Shown: in pieces, positions 39,693-48,028 of the stretch
Layout: each line of letters begins with the position of its first letter
How positions within the stretch are numbered: position 1 is the stretch's first letter
Assembly (NCBI RefSeq): GCF_024346315.1
Contig: NZ_JAGQCS010000005.1
Location: 237,477-301,476, forward strand
Source: Cyanobium sp. ATX 6F1
GTDB lineage: Bacteria; Cyanobacteriota; Cyanobacteriia; PCC-6307; Cyanobiaceae
DNA length: 64,000 bases
Direction: 5' to 3'
Translations under genes and position numbers: made by a program
The notes under the pieces: model-generated
Databases searched by the model: none
What the model was told of the DNA's origin: nothing
What the model saw: the letters and a program-made list of their open reading frames with translations, nothing else

Positions 39693-40578
39693 TATCAAGA
39701 GACTACTATCAGTAATGAATCCCGTACGAAGAGGCACCATGGTTTCAACCAAAGTTCAAAGCTATCTTGACAATGGTCGTATCCCTTGGTCGCCTGGTTA
39801 TAAGCAATATAAGCTTGAACAATTAGAAAAGACTCTTTTGAGTGATCAGACTCTTGAGATCTTTCGTACAGGGGGGCAATTACCATCAGGCTATGGCTAT
39901 GGGGTTGATGAACGCATGGTTGAATACCCCTGGCTGTTCTCGAGAATAAACAGCAATGATGAACGCTTGCTGGATGCAGGGTCTGTGCTCAACTATCCAT
40001 ATCTCCTTGAGAAGACAGTCCTCAAGCATAAGGACATCTTTCTGATGACACTGGAGCCGGAGAGTACAATGACGCGACGAAGTCGCCTCTCCTATGTGTT
40101 CTGTGATTTGCGAGATAATCCCTTCCGGAACGAGGCCTTTGATACCGTGGTCAGTCTGAGCACCATTGAGCACATAGGAATGGATAACACCTTGGTCTAC
40201 TCGGACAAAGTGAGGTACAAAGAACAAGATGCTTGCAGCTACCTGGTCGCAGTCAATGAAATGATCAGAGTTCTGAAGACTTCGGGCAAGCTCTTTCTGT
40301 CAGTACCCTTTGGGAAAAAGGAGTTCCATGGATGGCTGCAGCAGTTTGACAGCGAAATGATTGCAGGACTGTGCAGTCACTTGAATGGTGCTTCCTTGAT
40401 TGAGGCATCCTACTTTCGCTATGACAGCAAAGGGTGGCAATTAGCCGACGCCGAGGGTTGTAAAGACTGCGAGTACTTTGACACCCATGCGAATCAGAGT
40501 GTTCAGGATGATCTTGCAGCTGCGGCCAGAGCAGTGGCTTGTCTGGTCTTTCAGAAGAATACAAAGGTAACTGAATGA
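39685..40578 (+). CDS. SAM-dependent methyltransferase
   Basis: A 297-residue class I methyltransferase-like protein. Motif I is modest (NDERLLDAGSVLNYPYLLEK). The post-motif region FDTVVSLSTIEHIGMDNTLV is typical, followed by MIRVLKTSGKLFLSVPFGKK. A Cys cluster lies near the end (EGCKDCEYFD). The ATG at 39685 has an AAGGA-like site upstream and overlaps the preceding gene by eight bases. It probably methylates a sugar or a glycan terminus; the acceptor is unknown. Confidence 0.82.
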   Translation: MASIKRLLSVMNPVRRGTMVSTKVQSYLDNGRIPWSPGYKQYKLEQLEKTLLSDQTLEIFRTGGQLPSGYGYGVDERMVEYPWLFSRINSNDERLLDAGSVLNYPYLLEKTVLKHKDIFLMTLEPESTMTRRSRLSYVFCDLRDNPFRNEAFDTVVSLSTIEHIGMDNTLVYSDKVRYKEQDACSYLVAVNEMIRVLKTSGKLFLSVPFGKKEFHGWLQQFDSEMIAGLCSHLNGASLIEASYFRYDSKGWQLADAEGCKDCEYFDTHANQSVQDDLAAAARAVACLVFQKNTKVTE

Positions 40579-41573
40579 CAGGAGATCATTACGCGGGTTG
40601 TACAGACACAAGCGGGCCGCAGTCGATTGCTCCGATGTACGCATCGCCATTGGTATCCATTGTTCTTGGCACGTACAATCGACTCGAGCTGCTAAAGAAG
40701 ACAATTGATAATGTACGTGCCGAGAGCTGTGGCCTGAACAGGGAAATCATAGTCATTGACGGTGGATCCACTGATGGCTCCATGGAATGGTTAACCAGCC
40801 AGACCGACATTGTTACGATCATTCAACACAACCGAAGCCGCGATCCAGGATCACCAATTCCCCGTCGCAGCTGGGGATACTTCATGAACCTAGGCTTCAA
40901 GATTACGCAAGGGAAATACGTTCTGATGGTGAGTGATGATTGCATCCTTCTACCGGGATCTCTAAAAAGCGGTATAGATCAATTTGAAAGACTAAATAGA
41001 AAGGCTAGGATTGGAGGTATTGCCTTCTACTTCCGAAACTGGCCCGAGGAAGAGCACTACTACGTGCAAAGAACGCTGGGAGGGAAGCTAATGGTGAATC
41101 ATGGATTGTTTTTACGTAGTGCTCTGGAAGATGTGGACTGGGTTGAAGAAGACTATTATATGTTCTACAAGGCAGATGGAGATCTTTGTCTAAAGATATG
41201 GGAGCTAGGATACAAGATACTTGAAGCGGATAGCTCCTACGTTGAGCACTACATGGACAATACTGAACTTGTGAGAGTCCAGAATAACCGCACGCAGAAG
41301 GAGGACGCCGAGCGGTACCGCTCAAAGTGGAAGTACCACACTCAGGTGACCAAGATAAAAAAGAATATGGGAAAGGTTTACTGTGAGTTTCAAGATACAA
41401 GTCACCAAGCTGAAGGTTATTTTCGCGATTATCACAATCAAACGCTCCGAAGTCGAGTGCAAACAGAAATAACCTGTGATCACGGAAATCAGCCAAGGTC
41501 TGTTTGCCAAGACAATCAGTCGATGGAAGCCACTAGAGCTTTGAACCAATCGACCGAGGGCGAGCAGCCATGA
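40575..41573 (+). CDS. Family 2 glycosyltransferase
   Basis: A 332-residue GT-A enzyme with SIVLGTYNRLELLKKTIDNV at the start, the nucleotide-binding IIVIDGGSTDGSMEWL, and the DxD-like metal motif VLMVSDDCILL. The acceptor side includes YKADGDLCLKIWELGYKILE, a usual GT2 ending. It transfers one sugar from an NDP-sugar onto the growing glycan; donor and linkage are not predictable. It overlaps both neighbours by four bases. Confidence 0.88.
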   Translation: MTGDHYAGCTDTSGPQSIAPMYASPLVSIVLGTYNRLELLKKTIDNVRAESCGLNREIIVIDGGSTDGSMEWLTSQTDIVTIIQHNRSRDPGSPIPRRSWGYFMNLGFKITQGKYVLMVSDDCILLPGSLKSGIDQFERLNRKARIGGIAFYFRNWPEEEHYYVQRTLGGKLMVNHGLFLRSALEDVDWVEEDYYMFYKADGDLCLKIWELGYKILEADSSYVEHYMDNTELVRVQNNRTQKEDAERYRSKWKYHTQVTKIKKNMGKVYCEFQDTSHQAEGYFRDYHNQTLRSRVQTEITCDHGNQPRSVCQDNQSMEATRALNQSTEGEQP

Positions 41574-43804
41574 AAGATAGAGTTCGCAATCTGCTGAAGA
41601 ACAGCCCGTTCTCAGCACTGATAAACAATAGAACGGAAACATTGCGTGGAAAGGGACCACCTCGCAATAAAGTCGAGAATGTTGATTATCTGCCAGATTG
41701 GGAAAAGATCCTGAGGAGAGAGCGGTCATTCTGGGACGATCGGTTAAAACAGTCCGCTGATGCGCCAAAGATATTGCTGCCTACAACTGTCGGTGGTATG
41801 GCAGCACTGAGCTCCATGGAAAGCCTCCTTGCAGTGTCACTCACTCTACGTGGCTTCGAAGTTCATGTGTTGCTCTGTGATGCCGCCTTGCCAGCGTGCC
41901 TTCGTGTTGAGTACACAACAATCAAGGATCCCAACGATATCGTCTCGTCTGAATTTCAATCGATCATCTGCAAGACATGCCAGGCCACAGGAGAGTATCT
42001 TTTCTCTGCCCTAGGTATTCACGTCCATCGGCTCAGCGAGCTCGTCACCAGTGAGCAACGAGATGGGGCCAAGACAAAGAGTCAAGAAGTTGAGTCCTCA
42101 GATATTTCGAGTTTCAAGATTGCAGATATCTCAGTAGGCGAACATGCCTATGCAGGTACATTGCGGTACTTTGCCAGCGGAAATCTCAATGATCAGGAGA
42201 TGGGCGAAGGTGTTCTTCGACGCTACCTTGAGGCGACCATAGTGACCATGGATGCTGTCAATGAGCTCGCCAGTCGCTACAACTTTCAGGCATCTTGTTT
42301 CAATCATGGAATCTACTGCCCTCATGGCATTATCGGAGAAGTGCTTAGATCGAAAGGGGTTAGGGTAAGTACATGGAACATCGCCTATCGCAAAAAGTGC
42401 TTTATCTTTAGTCACAACGATACGTATCATCACACATTATTGAATGAGCCAAATTCAAACTGGGATGACATCGTATTTGATAAGCTGGCTCAAAAACAAG
42501 TTCAGTCCTACCTAAAGAGTCGGCTGAAAGGCAGTAGGGACTGGATCTGGTTTCACGAGAAACCACAGGAGGACTTCAACGAGATTAACAAGACACTTGG
42601 GCTTGACCTTTCCAAGCCAATCATTGGCATGCTGACCAATGTGATGTGGGATGCGCAGCTGCATTACGAAGCAAATGCGTTCCCTGACATGTTGAGTTGG
42701 GTCTTCGAAACGATTGAATACTTTGCTGGATGTCCCGAACTGCAGCTTGTGATTCGGATTCACCCTGCAGAAGTCCGAGGCACCCTACCCTCAAGGCAAC
42801 CCTTACTCACAGAGATAAGGAAACGCTGGCCAACTCTGCCGGATAATATTAAGGTGATTGGACCGGAAAGCCAGATCAGTACCTACGCAGTGATGGATCA
42901 ATGCGACTCCGTGATCATTTACGGAACCAAGACAGGTGTTGAGCTGACGAGTGTGGGAATTCCGGTGATCGTGGCTGGAGAAGCCTGGATACGTAACAAG
43001 AAAGTTACCCGTGATGCCAGCTCTGTGGAAGACTACTTACAGATTCTATCAACACTTCCAAGCGGCAAACGTCTCGATAAGAAGACTCAGATACGGGCTC
43101 TAAAATATGCTTTTCACTTCTTTTACAGGAGAATGATTCCTCTGCAATGCATGGGGAAGACTGGTGCATGGCCACCCTATAAACCCGCCATTCGCTCATT
43201 GAGGGAATTGCTACCTGGCGTAGACCTCGGCCTTGACATCATCTGTGATGGCATCACGCAAGGATCAGAGTTTATCTATCCAGCTGAATACTATGTCCAT
43301 CGCCTACAACGGCTTCTGTTAACGTGGCGGCAGAAGTCAGCTAGATTTAATCGTTGGAGTAGACATCCCGAAGAACCCAAGAGCATGTCGACATGGCTGC
43401 AGAGCCAAGGAATGCAGAATGTTTTCCTATTGAGTGAACGCTCTCGAAGACGAGCAGAAGATGTAGCCAAGATGATTGGCTCCGAAAAGCCCCGGCATAT
43501 CAGGCTTGTCCATCCAGACCGTGAAGGAATACTATCAAAAGATATGGAAAGTGGCCCTGCAATGTTGATCGTGGACATTCATGATGATAAGAATGTGTTG
43601 GTTGCCAGCCTAGAGAGTCCCACTCTCGAGTACGTGAGTCTCCAGAAAGGAGTTGACATGGATGCAGACAAAGGTAGCCCATGTGAGGGCTTCCACCAAA
43701 CGCTTGTACAGTGTGGTTTCCAACTCGCAGGAGTGCTTCAACAGTCAATCTCAAGCGACAAGGGACATCCACACATGATTGAGACTATCTACAGACGTAT
43801 CTAA
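41570..43804 (+). CDS. Large KpsS/KpsC-like surface-glycan protein, paralogue A
   Basis: A 744-residue cytoplasmic protein with a probable GT-B-type core (residues about 65-540). Landmarks are CFNHGIYCPHGIIGE, FSHNDTYHHTLL, GMLTNVMWDAQLHYEAN, LVIRIHPAEVRG, and IIYGTKTGVELTSVGIPVIV. These are shared with the gene at 57690. Cys103, Cys110 and a CxxC pair at 134/137 lie in the N-terminal part. The last 200 residues are an extra domain I do not recognise. The RIHPAEV and late GTKT...G.P regions recall capsule Kdo-transferase and glycerophosphotransferase-like proteins. It is a candidate glycosyltransferase, possibly using a CMP-sugar. Confidence 0.75.
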   Translation: MKDRVRNLLKNSPFSALINNRTETLRGKGPPRNKVENVDYLPDWEKILRRERSFWDDRLKQSADAPKILLPTTVGGMAALSSMESLLAVSLTLRGFEVHVLLCDAALPACLRVEYTTIKDPNDIVSSEFQSIICKTCQATGEYLFSALGIHVHRLSELVTSEQRDGAKTKSQEVESSDISSFKIADISVGEHAYAGTLRYFASGNLNDQEMGEGVLRRYLEATIVTMDAVNELASRYNFQASCFNHGIYCPHGIIGEVLRSKGVRVSTWNIAYRKKCFIFSHNDTYHHTLLNEPNSNWDDIVFDKLAQKQVQSYLKSRLKGSRDWIWFHEKPQEDFNEINKTLGLDLSKPIIGMLTNVMWDAQLHYEANAFPDMLSWVFETIEYFAGCPELQLVIRIHPAEVRGTLPSRQPLLTEIRKRWPTLPDNIKVIGPESQISTYAVMDQCDSVIIYGTKTGVELTSVGIPVIVAGEAWIRNKKVTRDASSVEDYLQILSTLPSGKRLDKKTQIRALKYAFHFFYRRMIPLQCMGKTGAWPPYKPAIRSLRELLPGVDLGLDIICDGITQGSEFIYPAEYYVHRLQRLLLTWRQKSARFNRWSRHPEEPKSMSTWLQSQGMQNVFLLSERSRRRAEDVAKMIGSEKPRHIRLVHPDREGILSKDMESGPAMLIVDIHDDKNVLVASLESPTLEYVSLQKGVDMDADKGSPCEGFHQTLVQCGFQLAGVLQQSISSDKGHPHMIETIYRRI

Positions 43805-43811
43805 TCAAGGG

Positions 43812-46073
43812 ATGCCAGTTTCAAACAAGACAGCTGTACTTTCCGTCGTCATTGGTTCCTACAACCGATTGTCACTTCTGCACGCCTGCATTCAATCTAT
43901 TCGCGGATCATCGATTACGACGCGAGTGTATGTTACAGATGCTGGATCACAAGACGGGACCGTTGAATATCTTAAGAGCCTCAACCCAAAAGAGGTCAAG
44001 TGCATCTTTCACCCTCAGAAGATTGGACAGGCAAAAGCCTACAATGAGATTTTTAACGAGATTACAACTCCCTACACATGCTGGCTAAGTGATGACAATA
44101 TTGTTGTCAATGATAGTCTGGCCACCGCCGTCAGCATACTTGAACAGGACACCAGAATTGGAATGGTCGCCCTAAAAGTCCGTGACATGCAAGGGCCGTT
44201 CGCCAATGAACCATACATCGGCGGGATATCGAGTTCTGGGATCTTAAATGTAAATCAGGGTCTGCTTCGCACTAACCTTCTCCAAGGGCTAGGAGGTTTC
44301 AGTGAAGCCTTCATGGACTATGGCATTGATCCGGACCTTACTGCGAGGATTCTCTTCAGTGGGAATGATATTGTTTATACCCGCGATACAGCACTCCATC
44401 ACTGGCGAGACTGGGGGACGGATGCGCAACTTGAACGACAACTACAGAAACAGAAAGAGTACCAGACTCTCTATCGGAAAACCTTTGTCCAGAATCAGAC
44501 AAAACCCAAGAATCGTCGTCTCAAGAGACTGTATCGAAATGTCGGTCGACTGCTCAAGCACGCCCCTGGAATACAGAAAAGTCTTCGACTGAAAAGCCTG
44601 TTGAGAGATATCAACAACATATTCTCATGCCACTATATCAGTCCATACGATCCGATCAGCTGTGCAGGAAAAGTATACTACTTGCGGCAGTCATTGCAAA
44701 ATCAAAAGCGATTGAAGCCATCATCAGTCGAGTTGGAGACATCGGAGGTGCTGGAAAATGCGAAAAAGACTGACGACCCAAGTCACAACAAGTATTTCGC
44801 TGAAGATTCAGGCGTCAGGATCGCCATCAATGCTCAGCTTCTCGAAGGAAGCGCAGGGGGAATCGAAACCAATTTGCTACAGCTACTCCGTGCTCTTTCC
44901 TTGCGTAACATGCCTGGAGATGCACAGTTTCTGATTGGGCCGGGCGGGGAGTCAGCATGGCTGAATGCGCATACATCAGCTTGTCAGTCGATCATCGCCT
45001 GGCAACCAATTCGGTATTCCCATTTTTCCATCCAAGGGTGGCTCATCAAAATTTTTCGTCAGATACAGAGTTGGAAGCGAAGCAGGCTCAATAATGCCCA
45101 TATGAGCCGCACTGGAATCAAGGGACTTGAGCATGAATTGAAGTCTAATGGAGTGGAGCTCATCCACTTCCCCTACCAAAGATTTTTCCCGACGTCCCTC
45201 CCGTTTATATTTGAGCCCTGGGATCTTCAACACATCTATCTGCCTGAACTATTCACCAAGGAGGAGATACTCTTTAGAAACCAACACTATAAAGAAGCTT
45301 CTCAAAAAGCCACCGTTGTCGTAACAGCGACAAAAAGTTCAAAATTCGATATTGTGCGTCATTATCAGATTCCTGCGTCCAAAGTCGCCGTCATCTATCG
45401 AGGGATTGAATCACAAGACATCAAGCCAATAGAGGAAAAGATTGCAGCAAGTGGCGATGGTGAACAGGTTTCCATGTACGACGAACCCTATGCCATTTAT
45501 CCAGCCAAGCCGTGGCCTCATAAGAACCATGAGCGCCTCTTCGCTGCCTTAGCCAAACTGAGAAGTGAGTCTGGGCTTCGCATCCCACTCATCTGTACTG
45601 GACGAGCCGTTAAGGGCAAGGAAGGATTTCTTGAAGGCTTAGCAGAACAGTATGCCATCAGGGACCAGATTGATTGCACTGGTTATCTGTCAGAGCATGA
45701 GATCCAACACTATCTGGCAAACGCAAGGCTACTGCTGTATCCATCCCTCTTTGAAGGGCTTGGTATCCCATTGCTGGAGGCCATGGATCAGGGAGTCCCG
45801 ATCGCTTGCTCCAACGTCTCCTGCATTCCCGAAGTCGTTGGGAGATCGGCAATCATGTTCAATCCGTACTCAATCGATGACATCGCCGCTAAGATATTAG
45901 CTGTTTGGTCAAATGATAGCTTAAGAATGGAATTGGCCATCAGGGGGAAACAACGATCAAAGGACTTCTCGTGGGAGCACGCCGCAAGTTCATTTCATTT
46001 GCTGTATCGGTTTATTGCGAGACGCCCACTATCCGAGCATGAGAGAATTGAGCTTCAGCGACTATTCTGCTAG
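43812..46073 (+). CDS. Two-domain glycosyltransferase (GT2-GT4 fusion)
   Basis: A 753-residue fusion. Residues about 8-240 form a GT2 domain: SVVIGSYNRLSLLHACIQSI, VYVTDAGSQDGTVEYL, CWLSDDNIVVNDSL and DYGIDPDLTARILF. After a basic linker, residues about 335-753 form a GT4 domain: RIAINAQLLEGSAGGIETNL, AIYPAKPWPHKNHERLFAAL, and the donor-binding SLFEGLGIPLLEAMDQGVPI (E-X7-E). It could add two different sugars in sequence. ATG 43812 is chosen, eight bases after the upstream stop; a TTG at 43779 would overlap it. Confidence 0.9.
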   Translation: MPVSNKTAVLSVVIGSYNRLSLLHACIQSIRGSSITTRVYVTDAGSQDGTVEYLKSLNPKEVKCIFHPQKIGQAKAYNEIFNEITTPYTCWLSDDNIVVNDSLATAVSILEQDTRIGMVALKVRDMQGPFANEPYIGGISSSGILNVNQGLLRTNLLQGLGGFSEAFMDYGIDPDLTARILFSGNDIVYTRDTALHHWRDWGTDAQLERQLQKQKEYQTLYRKTFVQNQTKPKNRRLKRLYRNVGRLLKHAPGIQKSLRLKSLLRDINNIFSCHYISPYDPISCAGKVYYLRQSLQNQKRLKPSSVELETSEVLENAKKTDDPSHNKYFAEDSGVRIAINAQLLEGSAGGIETNLLQLLRALSLRNMPGDAQFLIGPGGESAWLNAHTSACQSIIAWQPIRYSHFSIQGWLIKIFRQIQSWKRSRLNNAHMSRTGIKGLEHELKSNGVELIHFPYQRFFPTSLPFIFEPWDLQHIYLPELFTKEEILFRNQHYKEASQKATVVVTATKSSKFDIVRHYQIPASKVAVIYRGIESQDIKPIEEKIAASGDGEQVSMYDEPYAIYPAKPWPHKNHERLFAALAKLRSESGLRIPLICTGRAVKGKEGFLEGLAEQYAIRDQIDCTGYLSEHEIQHYLANARLLLYPSLFEGLGIPLLEAMDQGVPIACSNVSCIPEVVGRSAIMFNPYSIDDIAAKILAVWSNDSLRMELAIRGKQRSKDFSWEHAASSFHLLYRFIARRPLSEHERIELQRLFC

Positions 46074-46191
46074 AAGCCAACGGCAGCTCCTGATGTGTCT
46101 CACCACCCCAAATCAACAAAAGCGACAACAGACACTTAGGATCCAAGCTGAAGACTAGGCTTACATTTAGTTACTAAACTTTTACGCAAGA

Positions 46192-46884
46192 ATGACCGAC
46201 AACCAACTTTACCGAAGCTCAGATATTGGGGCGGCGTTCCAGCGCATGAACGCTCGTCAGATTGAAGTGAGAAGCTTGATAAATATTGGAGCCGGGAAGG
46301 GAGATGATATCGGCTTCTTCAGAAATCACTGGAGCCAACTGGACGCCTTGTTAATAGATATGGATGAAAGGTTTGTTCCCACATGGAACGAACTCTCACA
46401 GAGTTATCCCGGCGTCAAACATATAGTCTGTGGTGCAGGAAGTAAGGACACGGAGGGCTTCTTTCAGAAGAGCAACGATACTGGCGGCGCCCTCGGATCT
46501 GGAGACGGCAGCGGCGAGAACACCCACAAAACGCCGGTTCGCAGAATCGACACACTCGTCAAGGAATTCGCAATGCCAGGGCCCTTTTTTCTCAAGTTTG
46601 ACACCCACGGCGTTGAGCTGGATGTTCTTGAAGGCGCTGCCGAAACCCTAAAGCAAACCAACTTAGTCATGATGGAGTGCTACAACTTCAAATTAAACTT
46701 TGTTGACGGGAAGAATCTTACGTTTGACGAAATGTCTCTGCATATGAAGTCAATTGGCTTTCGTTGCATTGACATGTGTGATCTGCTATTTCGGCCAGGC
46801 GACATGGCATTATGGCAGTTTCACATGATTTTTATTCGCTCCAGCCATCCGACATGGAATCGTAATAGCTACTCGACAAGGTAA
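46192..46884 (+). CDS. FkbM-family methyltransferase 1
   Basis: A 230-residue SAM-dependent methyltransferase with the binding loop SLINIGAGKGDDIGFF, the acidic LIDMDERFVPTWNEL, and the FkbM motif FFLKFDTHGVELDVLEGAAE. FkbM enzymes commonly O-methylate sugars. It is preceded by about 118 bases of AT-rich sequence and stands apart from the overlapping genes upstream, so it may have its own promoter. It is followed about 100 bases later by a second FkbM gene of different sequence. Confidence 0.88.
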   Translation: MTDNQLYRSSDIGAAFQRMNARQIEVRSLINIGAGKGDDIGFFRNHWSQLDALLIDMDERFVPTWNELSQSYPGVKHIVCGAGSKDTEGFFQKSNDTGGALGSGDGSGENTHKTPVRRIDTLVKEFAMPGPFFLKFDTHGVELDVLEGAAETLKQTNLVMMECYNFKLNFVDGKNLTFDEMSLHMKSIGFRCIDMCDLLFRPGDMALWQFHMIFIRSSHPTWNRNSYSTR

Positions 46885-46984
46885 ACGCATGATGTGCATG
46901 TTGCGCTTGAAGCATGGCATGCGGGTCACGACACGACACCACCTCCCCCTCGGCCTCACACATAACCAAATCATTTAAGTAGTC

Positions 46985-47872
46985 ATGACCCAATCAAGTT
47001 TCAAACAATTACTTGACTCTATCCGTCAACTAAAGGTTGAACTTTCGCCCGAAGAAAAACTACAGCTCGCCAACGAGCTTCATGAGATTCAGAAGCTGGA
47101 CTATACCGATGGGGAATTATTTTTACACGCCGATTCGACTGTGGAACGAGATTTGAGATCTATTTCCTGCAGGAAGGAGCCGATGACTGTTGCATGGCTA
47201 AAACGGGAATTAAAACCTGGAGATGTCCTTTACGATATTGGCGCCAATGTCGGCGCGTATTCATTAATAGCATCCCATGCGTCCCAAAGGAAAGCAACAA
47301 TATACGCTTTTGAGCCAAGTTTTCAGAATTTCAGGCAACTCTGCAGAAACATTATTTTAAACAATTGCGAAAGTAGCATTATTCCGTTTCAAATTCCACT
47401 TTGCAAAAAACACTGCCTAGATCGATTCCATTACCAAAACTTGGAATCAGGTGGCGCTCTTCATTCTTTTTCTCGCAACATTGATTACAAGTCTGAAGCC
47501 TTTGAGCCAGTTGTTTCATTGGGAATGCTCGGACTTTCACTCAATGACCTTGTAGAGATTCCGGGTGTGTTACTACCAGATTTACTCAAAGTCGATGTCG
47601 ACGGCTTAGAGTACGATATCCTATTAGGAGCCTCAAATGTTTTGCAGAACAGTCAGCTGAGATCAATCTTGATTGAGCTCAATGAGGACTTACCTGAAGA
47701 AACACAAAACATTATCGACTTGCTTTATGCTCAAGGCTTGGTCCCACTAGAAAAACATAAGCTTCATCGCAATCTTCATAATTATATATTTGAACGAGAT
47801 TCGAGCCGAGCCGAGGAATCTGTGCATGCTTCGGGAGTAAAGTTGGCGTCATCAAGAGAGAAGGGTTGGTAA
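46985..47872 (+). CDS. FkbM-family methyltransferase 2
   Basis: A 295-residue protein with an 80-residue N-terminal lead-in, then VLYDIGANVGAYSLIASHAS (SAM loop), IYAFEPSFQNFRQLCRNIIL (acidic strand and adenine region), and the FkbM motif LLKVDVDGLEYDILLGASN. It has the lowest GC of the region, with many AT-rich codons, different even from its cluster neighbours, which suggests a separate acquisition. It likely methylates a sugar hydroxyl. Confidence 0.9.
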   Translation: MTQSSFKQLLDSIRQLKVELSPEEKLQLANELHEIQKLDYTDGELFLHADSTVERDLRSISCRKEPMTVAWLKRELKPGDVLYDIGANVGAYSLIASHASQRKATIYAFEPSFQNFRQLCRNIILNNCESSIIPFQIPLCKKHCLDRFHYQNLESGGALHSFSRNIDYKSEAFEPVVSLGMLGLSLNDLVEIPGVLLPDLLKVDVDGLEYDILLGASNVLQNSQLRSILIELNEDLPEETQNIIDLLYAQGLVPLEKHKLHRNLHNYIFERDSSRAEESVHASGVKLASSREKGW

Positions 47873-48028
47873 TCAAGTCAGTTTTTTGAAACTTGATATT
47901 GGCCCTGATGAAATGGAGTTAAAAGGATAATCTTGCAGTACACTAGAGGAGATGGCTTACATCGTCCTTTATGGCACTATCGCGGAACTAGATGGAGCAA
48001 AATTCCGCCCAGCTGCTCGAACCGACCC

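Noticed and set aside
47905..47930. A short stretch after FkbM 2 encoding DEMELKG-stop, similar to the end of the Wzt-like gene (KEMELKG-stop at 38397-38419)
   Set aside because: The match is only about 20 bases with differences and could also be a decayed FkbM motif or chance.
45000..48000. Search for CRISPR-like or other regularly spaced repeats in the island
   Set aside because: No regularly spaced direct repeats were seen by eye here or elsewhere in the window.
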